Shown: positions 1 through 12,339 of the stretch, one piece after another | Numbering within the stretch: the first letter of the stretch is position 1 | Layout of the letters: each line of letters opens with the position of its first letter | Assembly (NCBI GenBank): GCA_002633025.1 | Contig: NMRB01001925.1 | Coordinates: 69,305-133,304, forward strand | Direction of reading: 5' to 3' | DNA from: Notospermus geniculatus | Lineage: Eukaryota > Nemertea > Pilidiophora > Heteronemertea > Lineidae | Length of the DNA stretch: 64,000 bases | Notes under the pieces: model-generated | Seen by the model: only the letters and a program-made list of their open reading frames with translations | The model's database searches: none | What the model was told of the DNA's origin: nothing | Translations under genes and position numbers: made by a program

Positions 1-125
1 CTTCTCCCTCGGGAACTGCAGCTGTTATTTTGAGCTTTGTGTAAGCCAAGCTTTGTGTAAGCCAAACTGGCCAACAATTACAGAAAACTAAAGAAAAAAG
101 AAATTTACAAAATTGATCGACTCAC

Positions 126-227
126 CTGGACATTAAGGTCACACCCCTCGCGACCAATTGTGGTCATTTTGGGGGCAGGAGCCAATTGATAAAGGGTGCC
201 ATCAGGACTCTTCAGGAAACCCTTCAT
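126..227 (-). CDS. FHAD1: FHA-domain protein, FHAD1-like, first coding exon only
   Basis: Read on the minus strand, an ATG at 227 opens 34 codons that end at a good donor (CAG then GTGAG, exon end 126). The peptide begins MKGFLKSPDGTLYQL and reaches TTIGREGCDLNVQ. The TIGR-x-x-x-x-DL pattern is the first strand and loop of an FHA phosphothreonine-binding domain, and the start matches my recollection of FHAD1 (MKAYLKSAEG, then TTIGRHENSDL). FHA domains bind phosphothreonine peptides; FHAD1 itself is a long coiled-coil protein of poorly known function. The rest of the gene lies beyond the left edge. It is transcribed away from PARK7, whose ATG is about 1.2 kb away. Only one exon is visible, so another FHA protein is possible. 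Confidence 0.72.
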
Positions 228-294
228 TTTTTCAACTTAAAGTCTGAGATTCTGAAAATGAAAGGAAATTCAGAATAAATGAAGCGAAGGTTGT

Positions 295-460
295 AAACCC
301 TCGTTAGGGTTAGGATGGTTAGGTTTAGGGTTCTAAACCTCACTTAGGGTTAGGGTTAACCCTTGGTGGATCAAAATACATGATACCTAGATGAATTTTG
401 ATCCAGTAAGGGTGGATCAAAACCCTAACCCTAAGTCAGGGGTAGAACCCTAAGGCCTAA
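295..460. repeat. Degenerate telomere-like repeats, both orientations
   Basis: Imperfect TTAGGG-type units (TTAGGGTTAGG, GGTTAGGTTTAGGG) run to about 355, followed from about 420 by the complementary CCTAACCC units. The arrangement is an imperfect inverted pair around an AT-rich centre. It is interstitial rather than a chromosome end, because genes flank it. Confidence 0.6.
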
Positions 461-507
461 CCCTCCAACCGGTAGTCCAAACCTAGGCCTACGGGTTTTC
501 AACCTCG

Positions 508-609
508 TTATCGTCAATCCGTGTCACGTAGCCTATATGACGTATCGGGCTAATGCATTTTTTATTAAACTACATCATACGTGACCATGGTGACACGGAT
601 TGACGATAC
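508..609. repeat. Short foldback (MITE-like) element
   Basis: TATCGTCAATCCGTGTCACG near 510 is matched in inverse by GTGACACGGATTGACGATA ending near 608, with an AT-rich loop of about 60 bp between. No protein is encoded. Probably a non-autonomous DNA transposon remnant. Confidence 0.6.
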
Positions 610-1408
610 GGAGCCTTGCCAAAAGTCCCTACTAGAAGAAACGTAGGCTTAGACCTATGCCCGTCCTCTCATAGTGTAGGCCCAAAGGCCTTGGAGCTTA
701 CTCTCCCCGGCCATAGGCCCTACCGGTAGGGGCCAATATCATGATACAATGTAGGCCTACAGTGCAATGCACACATGACAAATGTGTACAAACAGCCTCC
801 TCTTCCCTGGCTGCTATCCATCCATTGGCTAAACACTCTTCAGAAACAATGTATCAACACCCTCTTACCTACAACAATACTTTATATCCTAGGAAATTAT
901 CTCTTCCATCTAAAAAAACAAAGAATCCGACGCAGACGACGAACTTTGTAAAAACGTGAAGTAAGAATTTTACACATCAATCCACAGTGCTATGTAGTGG
1001 AATACATTGTACATGCTCATTACTATTGACAACCAAACAAACGTAACCTCTAACCTAGTGATCCACTAAAAACCGTCTGTTTTCATCAAATCAGATCAAA
1101 TTAGACATCAACGTACCATATCTGAAGAAATCACATAAAATCTTGCGTTTTTTGTTCAAATTATTTGCTAGGTTTAGTTTTTGTATCAGAAACTTTGTAT
1201 TTGTATCTCCTTATCATTGAGATTACGCTGATCATTCGAGTTGACTCGAGTTACGCGTCGACTGGGTTCCGAGTTGACCCAGGTACGAGTCGACCTGGTT
1301 ATGAGTCGCCCTGCTACCGTAAGGTGGCAGCATTGCATTACCATCAGTTTCAGCTGGAACTGTCAGATTTTGGTGTTTATTTCTCAAATATCTTGCATCT
1401 GCAGCATT

Positions 1409-3775
1409 ATGTCAAACCCAACAGCCCTTGTGCTCCTCGCTGAGGGTGCAGAGGAGATGGAGACAGTCATCACTGTTGATGTCTTGCGGAGGGGAGGGGT
1501 AAATAAACTGCATAAATTTGGTCCCACTGACAGTGGCACTGTGTGCTGACTGTTACTGTAGGCTACTGTAGCAGTAAGCAGCTAAGCTGATACATTGTTT
1601 GTATCACTATGTATTCAGAAGTTCAACATCATATCACTCGGGTCGATCCACAATTTCGGAAAAGAGGGGGGCGCTCTGTGCTAGAACATTTAAACTCTCT
1701 GCGGTGAATTTCAATGATTTGCTCCATCCAAATATCAGAAGGCCGAAAGGGGAGTGCGTGCCAGGTGCCCCCCTCCCGGATCCGTGCCGGTCACTGATCA
1801 CATTGTATGATGATGATAAAAATTCCCCTTTCTCTTTCAGATTGATGTAACTTTGGCTGGATTATCAGGCCCTGATGTTGTCAAGTGTAGTCGCGGTGTC
1901 TTCCTCAAACCAGACGTTGCCCTTAGTGATGTTGAGACACAGATGTTTGATATCGTTGTCTGTCCTGGTGGAATGGGTGGGGCAAAAGCATTGGCTGCTG
2001 TAAGTTTTTTCCATCCCGGAATCCCACTGATTCTCTGAAACAGGGCTTGGCCAAGAAATAGAAGTGAAGTCAGGGCTTTCAAATTGTTTTCAGACTGGGC
2101 GAAACATTTTGAGGAAGCTGGCTCCTTGAGTCTTACTCAATAACAGTATGCCTATTCAATGGACAACATTGGAAAGGCGAATCGGTGCAACTGCCAGTGT
2201 TACAGAGATAGAAGTCAGCAAAGTGACCATAGCAGATGAGTACCGGTATCCTGTCTGACATGGTAGAGTATGAAGACCACATTACTTGTTGGCTCATCTG
2301 ATCAACCTGGCAACACAAAATAGTGATGAAGTGCAAGTATTGGCAACATGCTTTGAAATATTTCCTTTCCTTCAGTCACCAAAGATGAAGACCATCCTCT
2401 CTGATCATGAGAAGAACGACAAATTCGTTGCAGCGATCTGCGCTGGTAGGTGTCTGTGTAATCAAATTATCTTTGTGCTTATAACTGAGGCAGCTTGTGA
2501 AAATCTCTACTGTATTATGGTTATGAGATGTTCAGATAGATTTAGAGATAGATATCTTTCTTTTGTCATATGTGACCCATGCCAGCAAAATGAGTCGGAA
2601 AGAAGACTCAACATGACACCAGAGAACAACTCTAGAAATTGACAGAGTCAAATTTCACAATGGCCAAACAATACTGACATCAACAATTCGTTGGTGCACT
2701 TTTGATCTTCTTCTCTGCGCATTCTGACTCATTTTGCTGTGCCGGGGCACATATTGATAATAATATCCCTATTTGACCAAGTTTTTCTTGCTGTCAAATA
2801 GTTGTTCCTACATGAGGTACCGGTACTGGTATGTTCAAGTAACCCCCTTGAAGTGAAGGCAGTATCGTCGTTTGTTTAATGTCAGCCTCTCTTTTCAGGC
2901 CCATTGGCGTTTCATAGCCATGACATCGGCTTGAAGAAGAAGATTACATCACATCCTGCCGTGAAGGACAACATGGAAAAAGATAGTGAGTGCAAAACAG
3001 AAATTCCAATCTAGTTTAAAACATATGTGGTGCCAGGGTTCACCAAATAGATAGAGCATGGCCTTTGAATTGAGAACCATGTACCAATTATGGCATTATT
3101 GGCTCTTGGACAACATTGGCGCAATGAACGTACAGTAAGAGGAAAGTGGAGTGCCCAGAGAACAACTGTGATGTCAAAGAGAGTTGCCTTCTATCACATG
3201 AAAAATGAGTCTAACTAGGATCGAACTTGGATCCTCAGTGATGACAGTTGCCAATGTTTCCACTGCACCACTCTGACAGTGTTTGAGGGGTTAAAATGTG
3301 GCATTTGGAGCTGCAGAGGGGCACCAATGGGGCGTTACCAACGATCTTTATATGTGACCTGTTACACCACAAAATGAGTACTGTCACTCTGAAGTTGGCA
3401 GGATGAGACCAAGTTTTGTCAAATTCCATTTACCTAGGCTTATTGTCTGTCTTTTGTGAAATCTTGAGTGATTACATTTCCTCCTTTATCTCCCGTGGAG
3501 TTATTTTGGTTCATCCTCGTTCAGACAGGTCACCTATACAAAACAACAACCACATGTACCACTTCTGTTATTACGGTGGCCACATCGTTCTCATATCTGT
3601 GTTTCTCCATTCAGAAAAGTTTGCCTACGCTGAGGAACGTGTTGTCCGAGATGGAAAGGTCATCACAAGCCGAGGACCTGGAACGTGCTTCGAATTCGCT
3701 CTGGAGATCGTGGAGGCACTTCAGGGCAAGAAGAAAAGGGACTCCCTCATTTCACCAATGTTGCTGAAGCTGTGA
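1409..3775 (+). CDS. PARK7: DJ-1 / PARK7 protein deglycase-chaperone family
   Basis: Five coding exons: 1409-1498, 1841-1999, 2376-2445, 2899-2985, 3615-3775. All junctions have GT-AG borders and agree in phase, giving 188 aa (human 189). DJ-1 is a small dimeric cytosolic protein with roles in oxidative-stress sensing and a debated glyoxalase/deglycase activity. The start [20 protein letters not shown] aligns with human DJ-1. Glu18 is kept, and the redox cysteine lies at residue 105 in the nucleophile elbow AAICAG (human Cys106). Cys46 (KCSR) and the active-site His at 125 (TSHP) are also present; human Cys53 is replaced by lysine. The C terminus [18 protein letters not shown] is the usual final helix region. 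The ATG is chosen by alignment; the longer upstream frame is intron-like. Intron 3 contains a foldback element. Function is firmly assigned by family. Confidence 0.95.
1644..1792. repeat. Dispersed repeat, copy 1 (second at 10686-10850)
   Basis: A stretch in PARK7 intron 1 (GATCCACAATTTCGGAAAAG, then GCGGTGAATTTCAATGATTT and a C-rich end) recurs at 10686-10850 with the same order of blocks. No coding potential. Family unknown; possibly the 3' part of a retroelement or a SINE. Confidence 0.6.
2571..2754. repeat. Foldback element in PARK7 intron 3
   Basis: GTGACCCATGCCAGCAAAAT at the left end is mirrored on the right by an inverted copy (ATTTTGCTGTGCCGGGGCAC). The right half recurs at 62040-62196 in the last part of the window. 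Non-autonomous DNA-transposon-like. Confidence 0.6.
3190..3405 (-). mobile_element. tRNA-derived SINE, family D fragment
   Basis: On the minus strand this reads CTGTCAGAGTGGTGCAGTGG with a B-box-like GGATCCAAGTTCGATCC nearby, as in the copies at 33939, 36163 and 32436. It is degraded and lies in PARK7 intron 4. Confidence 0.5.
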
Positions 3776-4647
3776 ATCCGTGGAACATTTTGAATTGAAC
3801 ATTGTGAATCCGTGGAACGATTTTCGCCTGTCTGAATATGCTCACTGACATTTCAAGTGGCATTTGCATTGGTTTTAAGCCGCCTGGAAGGCGTCGAATG
3901 GGGGGGGGGAGGGGGAGGCCATGGTAGATCTAGTGCTGGCTTCAGTTTATTGCAAGGGTTCAATATCTTCTCCACTGTTCCAGGGTATGGCAACGAAAAC
4001 AAATTCAACTGATAACTCTCAACAGCTGGTGTAGTTTCTTAATATTCTGTTCAGTTTTGGCTTTGTTTCAAGTTAAAGAGTAAATTATTTAAAGGAAGCG
4101 ACATGCAGATAAGACAATAATTGGGAATGTCTTTTTAAGTATTGGTACTGATAGGTTTAGAATGAAATATTAAAAAAAGAGTCAAACTTTGATATTAAAA
4201 CTTGAGTTGCTTACTGGGGTGTGTTTTCAGTCAATGTAGTTTGAAATGTGCTGGTTGCCTGTGCTTTCTCTTGCTGCAGATTCTACTACCGGTATTTGTT
4301 TAGTTTACTTGTGCTATATTTGTATTTGTACCGGTAATACTTATGCTATTCATTGTTTCCACAACGTGACTCCGACAGTGTCCGCCATTGCTGACGTCGG
4401 CGTAATGACGCAAAGCTGGTGGGCAAAATGCATTGCTGATGATGCAAAGCCGGTGGGCAAAACGTGCAACGTCACAGAATGATGTAGGCCTGGGCCTACG
4501 TCATCATGGTCATGGAAACGATGAATATTTCCAAGACATGGCATTGTTTATTTCTGTTTCTGCAAGGACTGTTTATTTCAGTACAAGAACCTCGCTTGAC
4601 AAAGGCCTTTTCATTGTTCATATGATGTGCTATTTTAAGTTGAAACA

Positions 4648-4742
4648 CCAAAGGTAGAAAATCTCCTATTCTCTATTACAACCTCAAACCTCAAATGTAG
4701 AAAATCTCCTATTCTGTATCAAAACCTCAAAGGTAGAAAATA
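4648..4742. repeat. Short tandem duplication
   Basis: GTAGAAAATCTCCTATTCT followed by a tract ending in AACCTCAAA is repeated about twice, then starts a third time. Non-coding. Confidence 0.6.
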
Positions 4743-4811
4743 AACTGTACATACATAGTAGCCATAATAATTTCCGCGTTTGTTTTTCCTTTTGGCCGTG
4801 TTCAACTCCTT

Positions 4812-4927
4812 GGTTATAATTCATAATCAGAATGGAAGCTGGTTATAATTCATAATCAGAATGGAAGCTGGTTATAATTCATAATCAGAATGGAAGCTGG
4901 TTATAATTCATAATCAGAATGGAAGCT
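4812..4927. repeat. 29-bp tandem repeat, four exact copies
   Basis: The unit starts GGTTATAATTCATAATCAG and ends AATGGAAGCT; copies begin at 4812, 4841, 4870 and 4899 with no visible differences, implying recent expansion. Confidence 0.9.
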
Positions 4928-5892
4928 GTAACAAAGGCAGTTGATAATGCTGTGATGAGGACAGAAATTGAGCAACAACTTACAAAATGTTCTGATGTTA
5001 TTTTCACTTTTATTAGCAGATTATTGTTGGCCAGAATAACTTCTATTGATCGCCAACAGTTGAAACAAAACAAAGGGGAAATATGAAATACATTTGAATA
5101 TCAGCCAAGAAACAAATATTCATGGCACCACACGTCCATGTCCTCGCCTCCAATCTCCCACGTGTACTCCCCAAGATAACTGCGCATGCCCGTCACATGA
5201 GCGACCGTCACATGACCAAACATCATAACACCACCTACTGACAAGCTGAGATTCCTGCTCCTATCTAAGACAGTTTCATTCTCGAACCAACACTCAAATA
5301 AGATCATTTTTCCAAGAAACCCGAAAAATCCTTCCTAAAGCTGTCTCAAAAGAACATTTTTATCAAAACACTTTTCTCTGATACAGACGGTATGTTGATG
5401 CAAGTTTTTCTGTTTGCAGAAGATTCTCACTGTTTCAAGCTGCATTAGAACCTTCCTGCAGAAGTTCAGAAGATGAGCCATCTGCCTAAAAAACGTCAGC
5501 ATCATGGGATTTTCAGAGACTCGATGCTCGCTCCCCTAAGCCACTGCGAGGCAGAGTTGTAGGGTGTCAAGAGCGTTTGTGAGTCTTCAGCACATGAGCA
5601 ACCAATTTTGATTTTACAACTAAAGAATTTTTTTAGGAAAGTGAGTATTTTTGAGGCAATGAAATTACAGAGAACAGCTTGGCATGCAAACCTAATTGCA
5701 GAAAACGTTTCTTGGAAGTTAATATCACGAAATACATGTACCAGGACGGTTGTTCAATCATCTGACGTGAGAAAAGATTGTGAGAAAAGATTGTCATATA
5801 TTCCTCAGAGCCATCTGTTACCGGTACTCGTAATTTGATGACAGTCGCAGTGAAGCTGGTGATGTCATGTAATATACTTGTGGGAATGGAAG

Positions 5893-6073
5893 AATTTACT
5901 ACCGTTAGAGGCCTCCTGTTAGCAATCCTAGAACATCACAAAATTTGACATCACAGACGTAAGCAATGGCCTCCACGTCATTATGGATGACGTTGTGGCA
6001 TGAACTTCTGTGTAACATCAAATTTTGTAACGTTCAGGACCACTAAACTGATGGGGCCTCTGACGGCAGTAAA
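5893..6073. repeat. Palindromic MITE family M1, copy 1
   Basis: The ends CTACCGTTAGAGGCCTCC and GGGGCCTCTGACGGCAG are inverted copies. Inside, ACATCACAAAATTTGACATC is opposed to its complement around a TGACGT-rich centre. The same element occurs at 11453, 21135 and 48157. Confidence 0.75.
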
Positions 6074-6321
6074 GTTCCGAATTCTGTCCTTCATCAGGAA
6101 GGAAATATAAAGATACATTGTATTGACCAACAAAGTTCGAATATGAAATAGATAGCCTAGCCATTTTAAGTGATGCACCAACAGCACATTTGAAGTGCAG
6201 TCACTGACATAAAACTTTACATGGAAGAAATAACATCTATAAATATCAAAAGAAAAGTCAGCAAACAAAAAAATATCTATCGGTGAAGTAAATCGTCGTT
6301 CGTTTCACCTCAAGTTGCTAA

Positions 6322-7225
6322 GGCCAGACTTTTTTTATAAGTTGGTTCGCGGATCCGCCGCCTGGGAAAAGGCTGGGAACAAGAAAAAAATAAAATCACT
6401 TTTTTTCACAGTTCTCAGGGCCGCCGCCCCGAAATATGCCAAAATGAAAAAAAAATTAAAATTTTATTTTTATTTTTATCCCGCCCGCCGATCCTGTAAA
6501 GATCCTGGCGGTGGATCGTTGGTGATTTCAGCGCCAGTAGTCCCTGTGCTCTGTTGTAATGAAAATTTTACCTTTAGTAAATGAACTTCAGTCACAAAAT
6601 GCATAACTTTGTCTTGCCATCTCAACATTATCGAATCTCCTTAGCAAACTAGGCCTAAAGTTACAGTTCCGACGGAGCTATCCATCCACTTGAGCCGCCT
6701 GACGATGTTTTGGCGGGAAGCCAAAAGAGACCAGTGACCATGCCGATGGTGACTCAATTCCTGGAACTCCACGTGTGTTGGCTACTCGCCAAGATGCAGT
6801 GACATGACCTATTTAGTGCTGCATCATCCAATGGGTGAGGGGATACCACAATGGGATTCCCATGACATCATTGGCAACTATATTTGGCACACCATGTGCA
6901 TGGGGTGTTTACACATTGCAAGTCATGTTCATTTGGATTTGAGTTGAAACTTGGGATCAGTTCCTGTTGAATAGGATTTTGTAATCCATTGAAAAGTTGA
7001 GATGAGAATAAATAGTTCTACACCTTGATATATTCTTAATGTAAGGAATTTCAATTTTTATTTTCAAATAAATTTTTATGTTTTTTTCATCCTCCGCCAT
7101 GAACGTAATACAGACAAAACTTCGAGAACTAGGAAAAAAAGTTTTATTTTTATTTTTTTTCCGCCCTCCGCTGCAAAGGGGTGGTGAAAAAAATCTGCGA
7201 ACCAACTTATAAAAAAAGTCTGGCC
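6322..7225. mobile_element. 904-bp TIR element with TAA target duplication
   Basis: Near-perfect terminal inverted repeats of about 29 bp (left end GGCCAGACTTTTTTTATAAG; right end is its complement) are flanked on both sides by TAA (6319-6321 and 7226-7228). The interior alternates GC-rich blocks with poly-A/T and encodes no transposase. A 3-bp TWA duplication is typical of PIF/Harbinger elements, so this is plausibly a non-autonomous member; that assignment is inference. Confidence 0.75.
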
Positions 7226-7647
7226 TAACTACCTCAAATGTCAACTGCACTGCATCCTGAGAATCCCAGGGCTTCGCGCTCGCTCACTCGCACTATGCAT
7301 TAGGGAGGGTACGACCGTAAATGACCTGAGATCTCAGGATGACTGCACTGCTGATGAACATTTGAACTTTTGCCAACTTAAACTGAAACAGACTGATGTC
7401 TAGGAGCACACTATGTTATGACTACTTCTGGTGACACAAATAATGTCCATAAATTATATATATACAAACTAAAATTCACACCTTTAACAAAATAATTATA
7501 TACCGTACTAAAAACATTACAGAATATTTACATCGGTTTCAACGAATTTATACACATTTATACATAACAGCCGCTTTTGTTTAGATTATGGGACTCTCCT
7601 GATTCCCTTTTTTACTGGTAGCTGTATTTGCCAGTTTTGGATGCCTT

Positions 7648-7744
7648 ATATAGAAATTGTGATGTCGCTTGACATTTTGATGGCCAATGGCGGCATGGCA
7701 TCGTGCCATCATGGAAATATGATGTCAAGTGAAAAACCTCTGTA
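7648..7744. repeat. Degenerate foldback related to elements at 41958 and 52756
   Basis: Contains TGATGTCGCTTGACATTTTG with GCATGGCATCGTGCCATCATG as a hairpin, and ends AAAAACCTCTGTA. It shares the AACCTCTATA-type end and TGACATCA words with the larger copy at 52756-52975. Confidence 0.45.
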
Positions 7745-10685
7745 TTTGTGTGCAACTTAAATTCCCCAGAAAACAATGCATTTTGAAACTCATATTAGAC
7801 TCTCAATCATACTATCAAATGTAAGTCACTCTGCCACCTGGGCAGGCCCCACATTCTTAAAAGTCCAGAATCAAGCAACAAAGTGTGTTTTTTATCTGTT
7901 CGTTGTTGTTTTTTCCTCTATTTTTTAGCTCAGAAATCCTGGCAGTAAAAAACATAAATGCAAAAGAGTTGCTTCCAACACATTCCGACTCTGCTATCGT
8001 CAATACGAGTTTCAAATTACATCAGTGTGATTGTACACAAGTGTCCGATTATAAATATTACCATGGATGTCTCAACTTTATGATGCTACCCCAAAACACT
8101 CTAAATGTGAGGCAGCTAGGAAAACCCGTTTGATGTCACTGAATGATCAACAAGGGCTGTCAGGTTGCCTCTGCATTGATTGATTGATCTGCTACTGTTT
8201 ACCTGTTACGAAGTACATTTCAGCTATTGAAATGTGCAGGTTCACCAAGGCCATTAACACTTTCCTCAAACGCGACATCTGACAGGTTCCTAGACCTCAC
8301 AAATCTGATGAGGAGTGAATTTAGCACGTTTGCTGATGCCCAGATGAAGTTAAACCAGATAAATAAAAGTAAAAATATCCAATATTACAATCAGGAAAAC
8401 AAACTACCGAGAATGTCAATTCTTGGAACGACAAATAAATTAAATGTTTTTTCCAAAACTCTACCCTTTGTCTATCTTTGTCACCAAATTGGAAATGTGG
8501 CAAACACGAAACATAACCTGCATAAAACAGTGTGAATGGAGAAACTACCTTTTGCTTTGGAAGGGCTAATGACCTGTAACCACTACACAAAACTGTGCGT
8601 TGATATTTCTACAGAGATAAGGGCAAATGACGATAATTTCAAGGCCACACGATGATTTACACTGAACCGCAGGTGAATTATTTAAACCCATTAATAAATA
8701 AATATGATACCATTGGTACTGATGTTGACCGATATGCAAGTTGTGCAGGGATCAACTGAAAATCTATGAAAAAAGAAAGGATATTCCCTGGTGCTAATAT
8801 TTCTTTGTGGTTTCCATGGTATTAGGAGGGGGCTTAATCAATATGAAAACAATGAGATTGAATGCTATTTCCATTAGTCGAAACAAAAGTTGCATGCCTA
8901 AGTATTTCATGCTATGTATCGTAATTAATACTATGTGAAAATATAGTACTTCGGAATATTTGCCCAGGTCAAGTTGAGCAGAATTACAAATCAATCACGT
9001 GTATAATGATGTAGGCAAATGGCGGCCAGGTTAATCTGAAATTTAGGTAACTCGAGTCCAAGAAATTCACTATATACATTGTAGACACTTAGTCTAATAC
9101 TCGCCAAACACGGGTCATATTTTTCATACAGTTCCTGGAAATTCAGATTCAGGGCCTATTGGCCTAAGTATAGAGATCAATGTGTAGGTAAGCCTCTATT
9201 GAGCATGTTCAGAAAATTTATGAAAAATTGGACGTGTACGGTGAGCAACATGCATAATAGAATTTGGCAAACTTGAAATGAACCATATCAGAATAATCCT
9301 AATACAATACGTCAAAGATTGGTTTCTTATCCAGAAACATCCCTCAGGCTTAGGCCATGAGAAAAAACAACGGCTAAGCAGCTTTTCTGGTTTCAAAGCC
9401 TTGAGAAAAATACTAAATAAGGGGACCTCATCCTTGACAGAGATTTGGGATTTATAGCAAATACTTTTAAGTTGTTTTAGTTTATTCGAGTTCAAGTTAA
9501 TCCACCCTTGTTAGAAAAAATCCTTATAATGGTTCTGACGGAAATTATTCTGAGTGCATTATCTTACAGTTCAGAAGTTAGGTATTTTGAGAATATCTTC
9601 CATTTTTTTCCCATGAATTCATACCCCAGATTTAAACTTGCCAGTAGCCCTAATTGGGAGTAGGCCTACTATAATAGGAGAATGTTGTTTTTAACAGATA
9701 TGTAGGTTACCAAAACACAGTAAAACTGTTAGAAACAAATTTGTTCTGCGAATAACATCCGAAAACAGGTTGCCACATTCTTCTCTTGTCAAACTTGTGT
9801 CCTATTCTTAATTTGTGCTCAATTCGCACCTGGGACAATTGTACCAAGGACAATCTGGCAGACTCTCTGCCCTTTAGCCTAAAAACGGTTTCTGCAGTAT
9901 TATTTACCAGTTGAACATTTGTCCCTGTGCCACGGTGACCACTACTTCAATCAGACGTGGTGTGAAAAATGTCAGTGTTTTATGAAAATAACTCTTTAAA
10001 TTCTTTATCAATTTTTTCGTCCAACCGACCATATCAAGTTACTGCTTTGAATTATTAGCAGTTTGTTTACGAGGCAGAACTGTGAAAACCCATTAATTGC
10101 CCGCAAAAATCAATGACAATTTTACTGTATATTCATCAGTCTGTTTTAGCTTCATTAGGTGCAACATCAACTGGCATCGGATGGGAATGGTTACCTCCAT
10201 ATATATGAGAACAGGCAGGGAAATTCTCCAACACTGCAGGAAAATATCCTGAAAAAGTCGACACCTTGAAAAATTGTCGTTTTTGAATGATTTAGGCCAT
10301 TTTCAGTCAATTTTCAATGTCAATTTTCCAAAAATCCGCAAGTCAGGGAATCCCTGGAAATTCTCATCCCAAACGTACATGTATGTTTATTGTCAGGTCA
10401 AGAATGAGTCAGACACTGACATAGCAGACGACACGAGCTCGTCCATCTCGTCTGCCCCTCGTCCCACCACAACAACAAGTCAATACATTATAAATGCCGT
10501 AACTATCAGTATCACCGAGGAAAACACTCTTCACGCTAGGGCAGCGAAATTGATCTGGATTTTAGCATGTCTCTCTGCGCGTTCCATTGATTACAAGATA
10601 GTGTTTCTGCTGGTAATGTACGCAAATATACTGAACGGCTATAGTACAACAAACAGGTCATTCATACTGGTATTTGAAGCAACCA

Positions 10686-10850
10686 GTGGCGGATCCACGA
10701 TTTCGAGAAAAGAGGGGGTGCACTGTGCTAGAAACATTGAAATCTGCGGTGAATTTCAATGATTTGCTCCAAACTTCATAATTTCACGGTCAATTTTACA
10801 GATTTGTTGGCCGAAAGTGGGGTGCGCCCCCAGATCCGCACCTGGCTACG
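10686..10850. repeat. Dispersed repeat, copy 2
   Basis: Matches 1644-1792: GGATCCACGATTTCGAGAAA, then GCGGTGAATTTCAATGATTT and a final GCGCCCCCAGATCCGCACC. It overlaps a 162-codon open frame starting at 10274 that I do not regard as a gene. Confidence 0.6.
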
Positions 10851-11452
10851 TATTATCTTCCCTTGATTTTCACAGGAACTGTAGGCTATATGTCCTGGGT
10901 GTGAGGGCCATTTTAGAATTGTGTCTCGTTTACAACTGTATTACCGGTACAGCTCTCCCTACTTTTCCAATTTGGTGACAAATAACAAAGTAGAGTAAAG
11001 TATACCGGTAGTAAGTAGTGAGCACTGACCCACAATAACTTATCGCCATATGTACACAAAGGAAATATAAATTAAATATAACACTGATACATTTGTATCA
11101 AACGTCAGTTTCAAAATCACAGCTAAATCTACATATATGTGGCCTGCCACATAACTTTAACTTTAACATGACACTCAAAAACCTTGATTAGAATATGCTA
11201 CATATGTATACTTTGAAATTAACAGATCTGATATTTATTTAACAGACGCCACTCTGACCAATGGAGACCAAAACTTTGGCATCACATGGTTTTTCACCCC
11301 TTAGGCTGCAATTTCATGGAGCTACATGGTATATGGACGAGGGTTCACAACTGTGGAGCCATTCTTAACCACTGGTCCATGCCGTGAAGCTTTATGTAAT
11401 ATAATGCAGCCTTATGAAATACTAGGTTACTAGAGGTAGATGTTTTAGCAAT

Positions 11453-11628
11453 GAGAGACTCACTGCCATTAGAGGTCGCCTGTTAAGGTCCTAGAACGTC
11501 ACTGACGTAGGCCACGGCCTCGTGTCATGATAGATGACGTTGTGGCGAGAACTTCTTCTCTGTGACATCAAATTCTGTGATGTTCTAGGACCGCTAACTG
11601 GTGGCGGCCTCTAACGACAGAAAAGTTC
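11453..11628. repeat. Palindromic MITE family M1, copy 2
   Basis: Ends CTGCCATTAGAGGTCGCC and GGCGGCCTCTAACGACAG are inverted. The interior keeps TCCTAGAACGTCA opposed to TGATGTTCTAGGA. Confidence 0.75.
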
Positions 11629-12339
11629 ATGTATCCCATTACAAGGATGGGAATGCACATGTACAAGCTGTCTGAAAGGAAACTACACATTAGCATGATC
11701 AGTGCCAAACATGGCATTCACCCAGGATTTAGTTGCATATATATATACAATAAACATAGCACAAAAGCTGCCGAGTTTTCTATTTGCAATGTTCTTTGCA
11801 TCAGAAATCTTCATTTGAAATACAAAACAGGAACTCCCCGAATTTCAAGTAGTGCAATGCGCTAGCTTTTATCACAGGTATACGTGTTTAACCCTTCCAT
11901 GGCCAATGGCAATTTCTGTGAAATTAACATAAACTACCAAATCCTGAAATTGTCGGGAATACCGTCACACAGGTACTCATTGGCAAGCCACTGACACAGA
12001 AGAGCAGGCTTTGCCGATCGGAGCCGCCAATTTAAACAAATATTCGGACGGATGCTCCTTCATGTAGCAGTAAAGAAAACGAAGTCTGGGAGATGATTCG
12101 TAGCTTAGCAATACTGTCTAGTCACAATTCTTGGTCCATAATTGGCACTGATGAAAAACCACAGCGATCTGCACAACAGGGCATGACGAATAACATTCCT
12201 GATTACCCATTTATGAAAATATCACATTCATTACTCCTTTAATGGGCAAAAACTCAACTTTTTAACGGAAAACTGACACAGGACTTTTAGAGAAATGAGA
12301 GGGACGTTGATTCTCTTTAAGACAGGTGAGATATCTCCT

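Larger units (their letters stand above)
228..1408. other. Divergent intergenic region between FHAD1-like and PARK7
   Basis: About 1.2 kb separates two head-to-head genes and probably holds both promoters and 5' UTRs. No TATA box or CpG-rich block stands out. It contains degenerate TTAGGG/CCCTAA repeats (about 295-460), a 100-bp foldback (508-609) and several TAGGCCTA and TACCGGTA palindromes. The short open frames here are weak and look non-coding. Confidence 0.5.
3776..12339. other. Gene-poor, repeat-rich region
   Basis: About 8.6 kb between PARK7 (plus) and the omega-loop gene (minus), converging on it. The first part must include the PARK7 3' UTR. Two tandem arrays (4648-4742, 4812-4927), two copies of a palindromic MITE (5893-6073, 11453-11628), a 0.9-kb TIR element (6322-7225), and repeat pieces at 7648-7744 and 10686-10850 account for part of it. 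Elsewhere there are only short open frames with no recognisable domain, so I see no gene. Confidence 0.6.

Noticed and set aside
4812-4927. Tandem 29-bp repeats considered as a CRISPR array
   Set aside because: Units are contiguous with no spacers, and the DNA is animal nuclear.
7885-8535. Two plus-strand frames starting with a hydrophobic MFFICSLLFFPLFFSS, resembling a signal peptide
   Set aside because: The hydrophobic stretch comes from T-rich DNA; no splice partners or conserved motif follow.
10274-10762. 162-codon plus-strand open frame with a Ser/Thr-rich stretch (SDTDIADDTSSSISSAPRP)
   Set aside because: An acceptor-like TTGTCAG precedes it, but no compatible neighbouring exons or recognisable domain were found and its 3' half is a dispersed repeat. 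Left as non-coding, though an orphan exon cannot be excluded.
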